7,601 bases of DNA, taken from Fidelibacterota bacterium UBA1134. Lineage in GTDB: Bacteria; Fidelibacterota; Marinisomatia; Marinisomatales; S15-B10. Every line of letters begins with the position of its first letter. Position 1 is the stretch's first letter. The DNA lies in the NCBI GenBank assembly GCA_002311975.1, contig DCAL01000106.1:2998-10598 (forward strand). The letters run 5' to 3'. Positions 1-6,249 of the stretch are shown in pieces. A program made the position numbers and the translations under genes. The notes beneath the pieces are model-generated. The model was not told the origin of the DNA. It made no database searches and saw only the letters and a list, made by a program, of their open reading frames with translations.

Positions 1-1228
1 GAACCTCACGAAAATGTGCAACCTGCGGTGTCCACACTGTTATCTGGACGCCGGCAAGAAGGCGGAGGATGAGCTCACCACCGTTGAATGCTTCGCGCTA
101 ATTGACGAGATGAAGGCGCTGGGAACGGAAATGCTGATTCTTACAGGTGGGGAGCCGCTCTTGCGAAAAGATATCCATGATATCGCAACGTACGCTTCCG
201 AATCGGGCATCTGGGTTGTCATGGGAACGAACGGCGTTCTGATTACCGACAAAATCGTGCAGAAAATGTTGGAATGTGGGGTGAAGGGTGTGGGCATCAG
301 CATCGATTCACTGGATCCGGAGAAGCACGATGGATTTCGTGGGGGACCGAAATCGTGGGAATACTCCGTCCGGGCATTGGAAATCTGTCGTGCCCACGGT
401 TTGGAAGTTCTGGTGCAAACGACGATCACGGAAGCGAACTATGACGAGATTCCCCAGCTGATTGACTTCGCGAGAGATAAGGGAGCGTGGTCGTTCAATC
501 TCTATTTCCTTGTCCAGACGGGCCGCGGCCAGAAAATGAACGATCTGTCTCCACAGCGAACCGAGGCGATGCTCACGAACCTGGCTGAGATGCAGAGCAA
601 GTATCGGCCAATGCTGGTGCGCTCCAAGTGTGCACCGCACTTCAAGCGCATTGCCTTTGAGAGAGCACTCGGGGGTCTGGAGAGCGGTGGGTGCATGGCG
701 GGCACTCAGTATGGGCGGATCACACCTGAAGGAAACGTGACGCCATGCCCGTACATGACTGTCGTGGCTGGCAACATCAGAGAAAACAGCTTCACGGAGA
801 TCTGGCAGACCGCTCCGATTCTTCAGCAGTTGAGGGATCTCAATCAGCTCAAAGGTCGCTGCGGAGACTGTGAGTTCAAAGAGCTTTGCGGCGGCTGTCG
901 CTGTCGGGCCTACGCTGCCTATGGCGACTGTCTGCAAGAGGATCCAGCCTGTACGTACCAGCCATCTGGCCAGCCCCTGCCGTCCGAGAAAATAACCTGG
1001 AGTTCGGCGGCCGAGTCACGTCTGGAGCGCATCCCCATTGCCTTTATCCGTGAGAAGGTCAAGAAGGGAGTCGAGGCGTATGCTCAGCGTACTGGGGCTG
1101 TTGTCATCACCGCAGATCTGATGAAGATGGCTACAGCCGGAATGGAACGTCCGGCGGCTTTTCAGAAGATGCCCTCTTTTGTCGAGGTCGATAGAGAAAG
1201 AGAGCCCGACCTGAAGAGACTGATTTGA
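1..1228 (+). CDS. Radical SAM/SPASM protein, NirJ/AhbC/AhbD type, with C-terminal PCP_red domain (5' partial)
   Basis: The reading frame is open at the window edge, and the residues before the first ATG (14) read N-L-T-K, as expected just before the radical SAM motif, so the true start lies upstream. Counting from the Met at 14, the [4Fe-4S]/SAM motif is C2-x3-C6-x2-C9, followed by GGEP at 45-48. A SPASM-type auxiliary cluster region follows, with C206, C227, C245 and a Cys-rich run C283, C286, C292, C295, C297, C306, C313. The signatures around C227/C245 (C-M-A-G...TPCPY) and C283-C313 (GRCGDC...LCGGC...DP.C) are typical of NirJ, AhbC and AhbD, which remove or oxidise side chains of siroheme-derived tetrapyrroles in heme d1 or alternative heme synthesis. 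Residues 327-377 add a PCP_red domain (W329, P341), which those enzymes normally lack. The exact substrate cannot be read from sequence. The family call is firm; the heme role is inferred. Confidence 0.9.
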   Translation, partial: NLTKMCNLRCPHCYLDAGKKAEDELTTVECFALIDEMKALGTEMLILTGGEPLLRKDIHDIATYASESGIWVVMGTNGVLITDKIVQKMLECGVKGVGISIDSLDPEKHDGFRGGPKSWEYSVRALEICRAHGLEVLVQTTITEANYDEIPQLIDFARDKGAWSFNLYFLVQTGRGQKMNDLSPQRTEAMLTNLAEMQSKYRPMLVRSKCAPHFKRIAFERALGGLESGGCMAGTQYGRITPEGNVTPCPYMTVVAGNIRENSFTEIWQTAPILQQLRDLNQLKGRCGDCEFKELCGGCRCRAYAAYGDCLQEDPACTYQPSGQPLPSEKITWSSAAESRLERIPIAFIREKVKKGVEAYAQRTGAVVITADLMKMATAGMERPAAFQKMPSFVEVDREREPDLKRLI

Positions 1229-1238
1229 ATCAAGCACT

Positions 1239-1266
1239 CCTGCCTGTCCTGTTCGCCGCAGGCAGG
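1239..1266. repeat. GC-rich inverted repeat just after the radical SAM gene
   Basis: CCTGCCTG (1239-1246) and CAGGCAGG (1259-1266) are perfect inverse complements separated by 12 bases. The hairpin begins 10 bases after the stop codon. Outer arms CACTCC (1235-1240) and GGAGTG (1275-1280) are also complementary but out of register. No T-run follows, so this is not a standard intrinsic terminator. It may stabilise the 3' end of the mRNA or be a copy of a dispersed genomic repeat. Confidence 0.55.
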
Positions 1267-1361
1267 TGGCAGTCGGAGTGCACACGGATTGTTCGCGGTT
1301 CTCATGTGGCCGGAGTTGTCCTGGAAACGCACTGAGCACAGATTCTTATCCAAGGAAAGTC

Positions 1362-1505
1362 ATGATTGAATCAGAAACAGCAGCGTTGATGAAACAAGTG
1401 CAGAGTTCACATCAGAGACCATTCAGCAGGATCCGGCTGAGTTTAGAAGGAAATACAAGGGATTACTGCAGATGTGGAGAGTGCGCTGAGGCGTCATGCC
1501 CGTAA
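1362..1505 (+). CDS. Doubtful small ORF (47 codons), possibly the relic of a frameshifted gene
   Basis: An ATG at 1362 is preceded by AAGGA (1352-1356) at good ribosome-binding distance, and the frame runs to TAA at 1503-1505. The product would be 47 residues ending in a Cys-rich tail (C-R-C-G-E-C...C-P). I do not recognise it. The other two forward frames contain protein-like stretches without starts of their own: one reads D-P-A-E-F-R-R-K-Y-K-G-L-L-Q near 1424-1465, and another ends S-A-L-R-R-H-A-R-N-P-Q-M-F-A before TGA at 1522-1524. Joining frames would give a helical polypeptide of about 50 residues, so this may be a decayed gene rather than a working one. The Cys-rich tail could equally be chance. 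Confidence 0.2.
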   Translation: MIESETAALMKQVQSSHQRPFSRIRLSLEGNTRDYCRCGECAEASCP

Positions 1506-1520
1506 TCCTCAGATGTTCGC

Positions 1521-1549
1521 TTGATCGAAAATAGGGGCTCTCGTATACT
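1521..1549 (+). promoter_or_regulatory. Sigma70-type promoter for the 126-residue orphan gene
   Basis: The -35 element TTGATC (1521-1526, four of six consensus bases) is followed by a 17-base spacer and the -10 element TATACT (1544-1549, five of six). Transcription would start near 1555-1557, about 22-24 bases ahead of the ATG at 1579. This supports that ATG over an in-frame TTG at 1552, which would lie at or before the transcript's 5' end. A short inverted repeat, TGCCG-tcct-CGGCA (1553-1566), sits at the predicted start of the leader. Confidence 0.6.
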
Positions 1550-1578
1550 GTTTGCCGTCCTCGGCAGGCTTTCATCAC

Positions 1579-1959
1579 ATGCAACCCAGCAACTCAAAAC
1601 CTCAATGGAACGAGCTCGAGTTCGTCAGCTGGAAAGAGTTCATGCAGATGGCTCCCTCTATCATCCAGCTGGAAATATCCCGGATCGGAAGCGTAATCAA
1701 TGCCCCGGCTACGAACCTCGACATTCGCAACGTGTTGGTGAGGGCCCGGTTTGAGCTGAGAGAATTCCAGGAGTGTCTACAGCTGGCAGACGGGCCGCCG
1801 CTGGGAGACCCCTGTGTCGCACATCTTCGAACTTCGATCCTCAGTCTTTCGATCAGAAATCAGATACGAGACAAAGAAACGACGATTACCTTGGACTACG
1901 TTTTTGACAGATTGATCTCCATGCTGGAGAGGATTGATCTGATATTCCAGGCCGACTAG
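1579..1959 (+). CDS. Hypothetical protein, 126 residues, mostly helical
   Basis: I do not recognise this protein. The ATG at 1579 is chosen because a good promoter ends at 1549 and would place the in-frame TTG at 1552 outside the transcript; the ribosome-binding site is weak (AGG at 1566-1568). The product is soluble, with no signal peptide or membrane segment, and is rich in alternating hydrophobic and charged residues that suggest amphipathic helices. A possible loop is present near residues 70-80 (A-D-G-P-P-L-G-D-P-C). It has only two cysteines (66 and 79), so no metal-binding motif is evident. Codon use looks like that of the neighbouring genes. It lies 125 bases ahead of the Usp/PCP_red gene and could share its transcript, since no terminator is visible between them. 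Confidence 0.6.
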   Translation: MQPSNSKPQWNELEFVSWKEFMQMAPSIIQLEISRIGSVINAPATNLDIRNVLVRARFELREFQECLQLADGPPLGDPCVAHLRTSILSLSIRNQIRDKETTITLDYVFDRLISMLERIDLIFQAD

Positions 1960-2084
1960 AGAATTTCAGGATGTCTCCGCTCTCCCTGTGCCTTATTCGG
2001 GCCGAGCGTGGTATCTCGACTATACATCTCTAAAAGTTCTGATAGCTGACATTTCGCCCAGCAACTCATCTGGAGGACAAATAA

Positions 2085-4022
2085 ATGTTCAAGAAAATCT
2101 ACGTCCCTCTTGATAACTCTGACCACTCCTCGACGAGCGCGGAGCTAGCCATCGCTCTGGCCAAGAGCTTTGACTCAGAGTTGGTGGGTTGCCATGCCTA
2201 TGCTGCGAGGATGCACGACATCCGCTTCAGACAGATGGAGTTTACGCTGCCTTCCGAATACCAGGTGGAAGAGGAGATGGAGAAGCAGCGAAACATTCAC
2301 GACACGCTGATCACGATGGGATTGGAGCTTATCTCGGATTCCTACTTGAAGGTCATGAAGGACCGATGCGAGACCGAGAAGCTTCCCTTCGAAGAAAAAA
2401 TGATGGACGGAAGGAATTTCAAAGTCCTTGTTGATGACATCAACGACAGCGACTACGACCTGGTGATCATCGGTGCGCTGGGGCTTGGCGCGGTGCGGGA
2501 TAGTGTCATCGGAAGTGTCTGTGAAAGGGTGATCAGAAGAACAAAAACCGACACACTGGTGATTAAGAATATCTCTCCGATGGAAGATCAACTCAGAGTA
2601 AACGGCAATGGAGAGGTCAAGCACGAGCTTGGCAATGGAGGCAATATCGTTGTCTGCGTCGACGGTAGCCCTGAATCCTTTGCCGGGCTGAGATCGGCCA
2701 TCTCCCTCGGAAAGGCAGTAAACAAAGAAGTGGAGGCCATCGCCGTTTATGATCCCTATCTGCACTATACGATGTTCAACAGCATCGTAGGTGTCTTGAC
2801 CGAGAAGGCATCGAAGGTTTTCAAATTCAAAGAGCAAGAGCAGCTTCACGAAGATGTGATCGACACGGGCCTGGCAAAGATCTATCACTCCCACCTGGAA
2901 GTAGCCCGAAAGATCGCCAAGGAAGACGATGTCGACTTGAAGATAACCCTTCTCGATGGCAAGGCCTTTGAGAAGATCATCCAGTATGTACGCCGTGAGA
3001 GACCGTGGCTGCTGGTTATTGGACGGATTGGCGTGCACAGTGATGAGGAAATGGATGTTGGCAGCAATACCGAAAACCTCCTTCGGTTGGCGCCCTGCAA
3101 TATCTTGCTTTCCAGCAAGAGGTTCGTCCCGGCCATCGATGTCCAGGCGGAGGAATCGATGACGTGGACCGAAGAGGCAACAGCAGTCTTGAATACGGCT
3201 CCGGACGGAGTGAGAGGCATCGCCCGGACGACCATACACAGATGGGCAATGGAGCGGGGGCATTCGGTCATAACCAGAAAAGTGATTGAGAATTCAATGG
3301 CGAGCATATTGCCCGAAAAAGCGATGAGGGCTATGGGGATCATCGCCGAGGAAGTCGCCATCGACAAAGGGAACCTCCTTGAATCATTGACCTACATCTG
3401 TCGCGAGTGCGGCTATGCCGCTCGCGATGTAGAACCGGTTGTCTGCCCGATCTGTAATGGCCCGGCTGAAGGATTCCAGAAGATTGACAAGCAAGCCATA
3501 GAGAATCTGACATCGCTCGAAGGCGGGATCGAAGAAGAAACAACCTTCGACAACCTGAAATTGAAGTGGACCAGCGAAGCAAAGCAGGCTCTGCTCGGTG
3601 TGCCATCCGGTTATCAGAGAAGAAGGGCCAGAGCACAGATCGAAAAGAGTGTCAGGGTACGCAAGCTTCCGGCCATTACCAGGGAGTTGGTTTTAGAGGT
3701 TTCCGGGGATCTCATCGAGGAAACCAAAAACCTGGAGGAACGGGGTCGACTGAAGGAGGAGTCGGTTTCCGGCACGGAAAGCGCTCTTGAGCAACATGTC
3801 ATTGAGGATGGCGATTTCCGCTGGACCGCTGCCGCCGTCGCCAGGCTGAATCGGGTCCCTGAAGGATTCATGCGCGATCAGACGAAGGAACGAATAACAA
3901 ATTGCGGCAAAGAGAGATCTGTGGATCTGATCACCTTGGAGATCGCAGAGGAGGGCATCGCGGAAAGCCGGGAAGTCATGGCGGAAGCCATAAGAAAAAA
4001 CAATGAAGAGGAATCACGATAG
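2085..4022 (+). CDS. Tandem universal stress protein with rubredoxin-like zinc ribbon and three PCP_red domains
   Basis: This is a cytosolic 645-residue protein; ordinary Usp proteins have about 140-150 or 280-300 residues. The start is secure: ATG with GGAGGA at 2072-2077, seven bases upstream. Usp domain 1 (about 1-162) ends with the ATP-binding pattern G-x2-G-x9-G-S (G130, G133, G143-S144). Usp domain 2 (about 187-346) has the same pattern intact (G313, G316, G326-S327), so both halves probably bind nucleotide. PCP_red repeat 1 covers about 358-408 (W361, P373). A zinc-ribbon or rubredoxin-like knuckle follows at 437-468 (C439, C442, C454, C457; CX2C-X11-CX2C, with the CGY and CPxC context seen at rubrerythrin C-termini). 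PCP_red repeats 2 (about 492-542, W495, P507) and 3 (about 577-628, W580, P592) are joined by acidic linkers. The ATPase gene follows closely in the same reading frame. A role in sensing redox or energy state is inference. Confidence 0.9.
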   Translation: MFKKIYVPLDNSDHSSTSAELAIALAKSFDSELVGCHAYAARMHDIRFRQMEFTLPSEYQVEEEMEKQRNIHDTLITMGLELISDSYLKVMKDRCETEKLPFEEKMMDGRNFKVLVDDINDSDYDLVIIGALGLGAVRDSVIGSVCERVIRRTKTDTLVIKNISPMEDQLRVNGNGEVKHELGNGGNIVVCVDGSPESFAGLRSAISLGKAVNKEVEAIAVYDPYLHYTMFNSIVGVLTEKASKVFKFKEQEQLHEDVIDTGLAKIYHSHLEVARKIAKEDDVDLKITLLDGKAFEKIIQYVRRERPWLLVIGRIGVHSDEEMDVGSNTENLLRLAPCNILLSSKRFVPAIDVQAEESMTWTEEATAVLNTAPDGVRGIARTTIHRWAMERGHSVITRKVIENSMASILPEKAMRAMGIIAEEVAIDKGNLLESLTYICRECGYAARDVEPVVCPICNGPAEGFQKIDKQAIENLTSLEGGIEEETTFDNLKLKWTSEAKQALLGVPSGYQRRRARAQIEKSVRVRKLPAITRELVLEVSGDLIEETKNLEERGRLKEESVSGTESALEQHVIEDGDFRWTAAAVARLNRVPEGFMRDQTKERITNCGKERSVDLITLEIAEEGIAESREVMAEAIRKNNEEESR

Positions 4023-4040
4023 CCTCAAAATGTCGCTGAT

Positions 4041-4967
4041 TTGGCGGGATTGTCGCCGGTTCAGCGCTGTCTGAGGATTGTGAAAACCTACAAGGACATA
4101 ACCGGCGACGGCGGATCGAACATCGTCGAGCAGGTCACCGCGCAGCAAGACCGTGTGAGAGCTCGAATGGCTTCCGTTCGACACATTGTCGCGGTTATGA
4201 GCGGCAAGGGCGGAGTCGGAAAGAGCTCAGTCGTCGTGAATCTTGGCTCGGCACTGGCGCTCCAGGACTATTCCGTGGGCATTCTGGATGCCGACATCAA
4301 CGGTTCTTCCATAGCAAAAATGACCGGAGTTCGCGGTCGGCCGCTGGAGACCGGCGAGACCGGGGTGATGCCGACGGCGGCCGCCCGCAATCTCAAGGTC
4401 ATGTCGATCGACCTTTTCCTGCAGGATGACAGCATGCCGGTCATTTGGGACGCCCCCACGCAGAAGGACGCTTATACCTGGCGCGGTATGATGGAGACGG
4501 CGGCAATTCGAGAATTCCTGTCCGACACGGAATGGGGTGAATTGGATTTCCTCTTCATTGACTTACCGCCAGGAACCGACAAGTTGCCGAATATGCTGGA
4601 CCTACTCCCAGAAATTTCGGGTACCATCATTGTGACAATCCCTTCTGAGCTGTCCCAGTTCGTTGTCGGGAAATCAATCAAGGTGGCGAAGGATCTGCTG
4701 CGGACACCGGTGATCGGGTTGGTCGAAAATATGTCGATGCACGTATGCAGTCAGTGTGGTCATGAGGAGAAACTGTTTCCTGGGACTACCGTCGAAGAGT
4801 TGGCCCAACAGTATGGTGTGCCGTACCTCGGCAAGATTCCGTTCGATCCGAATATGGCTGTCTGTGCAGATGAGGGTTCGCTCTATTTGGAAAAGCACGG
4901 CGACTTGCCGGCTACAAATGCGATCGGTCAAATTGCACAAAGGGTGGAAGAGTTTTTGAACCGATAG
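4041..4967 (+). CDS. mrp: Mrp/NBP35/ApbC-family Fe-S carrier P-loop ATPase
   Basis: Proteins of this family bind a [4Fe-4S] cluster at a dimer interface and pass it to target apoproteins. Counting from TTG 4041 (308 residues), the deviant Walker A GKGGVGKS is at 55-62, the switch region D-A-D-I-N-G at 83-88, a Walker B region F-I-D-L-P-P-G-T-D at 172-180, and the cluster-binding CxxC at C236-C239 (C-S-Q-C-G-H). Before the P-loop there is a 50-residue helical extension instead of the usual MIP18/DUF59 domain of bacterial Mrp, and it lacks the N-terminal four-cysteine cluster site of eukaryotic NBP35. The start is uncertain: no in-frame ATG occurs before 4167, and TTG 4041, TTG 4050 and GTG 4080 all lack a well-placed ribosome-binding site. 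Only 18 bases separate it from the preceding stop, so translation is probably coupled. The flanking PCP_red genes suggest their products are clients or partners, by inference. Confidence 0.92.
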   Translation: MAGLSPVQRCLRIVKTYKDITGDGGSNIVEQVTAQQDRVRARMASVRHIVAVMSGKGGVGKSSVVVNLGSALALQDYSVGILDADINGSSIAKMTGVRGRPLETGETGVMPTAAARNLKVMSIDLFLQDDSMPVIWDAPTQKDAYTWRGMMETAAIREFLSDTEWGELDFLFIDLPPGTDKLPNMLDLLPEISGTIIVTIPSELSQFVVGKSIKVAKDLLRTPVIGLVENMSMHVCSQCGHEEKLFPGTTVEELAQQYGVPYLGKIPFDPNMAVCADEGSLYLEKHGDLPATNAIGQIAQRVEEFLNR

Positions 4968-4994
4968 ACAGCGGTTGGCGTGGATTCGCGCTGC

Positions 4995-5022
4995 TTGTCC
5001 CGGATATGGATCTTGCTATAAT
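4995..5022 (+). promoter_or_regulatory. Strong extended -10 sigma70-type promoter
   Basis: The -10 hexamer TATAAT (5017-5022) matches the consensus completely and is preceded by the extended element TGC (5014-5016). A -35 element TTGTCC (4995-5000, four of six) lies 16 bases upstream. Transcription would begin near 5028-5030, about 30 bases before the start codon of the zinc-ribbon/PCP_red gene. This gives that gene, and perhaps the DUF420 gene after it, expression independent of the ATPase gene. Confidence 0.75.
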
Positions 5023-5059
5023 GGGCGTAAAACCGTGTTTCTGTCATTGGAGATGAATG

Positions 5060-5566
5060 ATGAAATTCCTATGCGTTGAATGTGACCAACCAATGAAGCT
5101 GCAGGACACCAAAGGTCCTGACGATGGCTCCATGACTGTTATTTTCGCCTGCCCAGAGTGTGAACGGAAGATCGCCATGCTGACCAATCAAATGGAGACG
5201 CAGATGGTGCGGTCCCTTGATATCAAGCTTGGTGGAGGATCTGGCTCTGCGCAGGCAGAGCCCATGGGGACCATCAGGAGTTCTTTGGCCCAAGGCCACG
5301 ACGCCTTTGCATCTTCGCACGCTCAGGTGGAAACTGACCAGAAAGAGTCAGGGTCCAAGTGTCCATTTACCGGTGCCGTTGCCGATGCCTTCGATGCCTC
5401 GGGTGAAATCGTCTGGACCCAGGAGGCGGAGGAACGTCTCGGTAAAATTCCGCAGTTCGCCAGATCCATGGCCAAGCAAGGGATTGAACGGCACGCCCGG
5501 GAAAAGGGATACAGGGAAATCAGTGATGCGGTGATGGAGGAAGTGAGGGATCAGTTTGCGATGTGA
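5060..5566 (+). CDS. Zinc-ribbon protein with C-terminal PCP_red domain
   Basis: This is a soluble 168-residue protein. Two ATGs are adjacent (5057 and 5060); the second is preferred because GGAG (5049-5052) lies seven bases ahead of it. An N-terminal zinc ribbon uses C5, C8, C31 and C34 (two CxxC pairs 22 residues apart). A flexible linker rich in Gly, Ser and Gln covers about 57-98. A short motif K-C-P-F-T-G-A is at 100-106, and the PCP_red domain fills about 116-167 (W119, P131). No enzyme active site is visible, so a binding or adaptor role is more likely than catalysis. It has its own strong promoter and stands between the Fe-S carrier ATPase gene and the DUF420/CtaM-like membrane gene. 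In BchB the PCP_red domain is appended to a nitrogenase-like core; none is present here, so chlorophyll synthesis is not implied. Domain calls are firm, function unknown. Confidence 0.88.
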   Translation: MKFLCVECDQPMKLQDTKGPDDGSMTVIFACPECERKIAMLTNQMETQMVRSLDIKLGGGSGSAQAEPMGTIRSSLAQGHDAFASSHAQVETDQKESGSKCPFTGAVADAFDASGEIVWTQEAEERLGKIPQFARSMAKQGIERHAREKGYREISDAVMEEVRDQFAM

Positions 5567-5572
5567 GATATC

Positions 5573-5584
5573 AGCCCGCGGGCT
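5573..5584. repeat. 12-base perfect palindrome between the zinc-ribbon and DUF420 genes
   Basis: AGCCCGCGGGCT is self-complementary with no spacer and lies 7 to 18 bases after the stop at 5566. As RNA it can only form a four-pair stem, and no T-run follows, so it is a poor terminator. A protein-binding site or chance remain possible. Confidence 0.35.
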
Positions 5585-5601
5585 TGAACTGAAAGCGGAC
5601 G

Positions 5602-6153
5602 TTGCCGATATCCTCCTCTAAAGCGATCCAGCTGACCCCGAGGCAGTTTGGCGCCACCAACGCCGTGGTGACCTTCTCTGCGATGAGCTTTCTCGTCTGG
5701 CTTATCTACTTCCACGAGGGGAATGGCGGCGCTTCACAGGGGGCACCGCTTCCCCTGATCAACGCGATCCTGAACGGCACGAGCGCCTTGCTGATCTCGG
5801 TGGGGCTTTGGGCGATCAAGCAGCGCAAGCGCAAGCTGCACATGCAGCTGATGCTCGCTGCGTTCGCGTCGTCGGCCCTGTTTCTGGTGAATTACACCTA
5901 CTACCATTTCTCCCATGGGGATACGCACTTCGCAGGCCAGGGCATCATACGGCCCATCTACTTCACGGTGCTCATCACCCACATTTTGCTATCCATGGTG
6001 ACCTTCCCCATGATTCTGACGTCATTATATCTCGGACTGAGTAATCGTCTGGCAGCCCATCGCCGCCTATCGAAGTGGACGTGGGCGGGATGGATGTATG
6101 TCTCGGTCACGGGAGTTACAGTCTATTTCATGCTCCACGTGATCGGCTGGTAA
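5602..6153 (+). CDS. DUF420/CtaM-like integral membrane protein
   Basis: This is a 183-residue inner-membrane protein with five predicted helices (about 19-37, 53-73, 81-101, 117-147 and 161-180). It carries the DUF420 family pattern: L-P-L-I-N-A-x-L-N before helix 2, H80-M-Q-L-M, the run N-Y-T-Y-Y-H102, I-R-P-I-Y-F with T-H127, A-H153-R-R and Y-V-S-V-T-G-V-x-V-Y near the end. Members of this family (CtaM in Staphylococcus and Bacillus) are needed for maturation of heme-copper oxidase; the conserved histidines suggest heme or metal contact. The coxB and coxA genes nearby fit that role. The only start before helix 1 is TTG 5602, since TGA at 5590-5592 closes the frame upstream and the first ATG (5683) would begin inside helix 1. 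Its ribosome-binding site is weak (GAAAG), which suggests low or coupled translation with the preceding gene 35 bases away. Confidence 0.88.
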   Translation: MPISSSKAIQLTPRQFGATNAVVTFSAMSFLVWLIYFHEGNGGASQGAPLPLINAILNGTSALLISVGLWAIKQRKRKLHMQLMLAAFASSALFLVNYTYYHFSHGDTHFAGQGIIRPIYFTVLITHILLSMVTFPMILTSLYLGLSNRLAAHRRLSKWTWAGWMYVSVTGVTVYFMLHVIGW

Positions 6154-6156
6154 CGC

Positions 6157-6188
6157 GGAGCTGAACATCGTCAGATCCCCCTTTTTTT
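6157..6188 (+). terminator. Probable intrinsic terminator after the DUF420 gene
   Basis: An imperfect stem starts four bases after the stop codon. GGA (6157-6159) pairs with TCC (6176-6178), there is a G-A mismatch (6160/6175), and CTGA (6161-6164) pairs with TCAG (6171-6174) around a six-base loop. Three C residues and then seven T residues (6182-6188) follow. The stem is short and the T-run begins three bases after it, so termination is plausible but unproven. If real, coxB must have its own promoter. Confidence 0.45.
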
Positions 6189-6249
6189 CGCGCTGGATCG
6201 GAGATGCTCGAGCCAGTCCACTCCCGAGACAGGTCCACGTCGGTCAAGA

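Noticed and set aside
1552..1578. TTG at 1552 as start of the orphan gene
   Set aside because: It would fall at or before the predicted transcript start from the promoter at 1521-1549, and it has no ribosome-binding site.
1521..1754. 77-codon plus-strand frame starting at TTG 1521
   Set aside because: It overlaps the orphan gene in another frame, begins inside the -35 element, and has an odd Arg/Pro/Gly-rich composition with no motif.
2175..3263. Long minus-strand open frame of 362 codons
   Set aside because: It lies wholly antisense to the well-supported Usp/PCP_red gene, shows no domain motif, and its length follows from codon composition of the opposite strand.
3156..5560. Reading the PCP_red proteins as chlorophyll or bacteriochlorophyll synthesis genes
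   Set aside because: Only the small accessory domain is shared with BchB. No nitrogenase-like BchN/BchB core or BchL is present, and the ATPase is Mrp-type with a C-terminal CxxC, unlike BchL.
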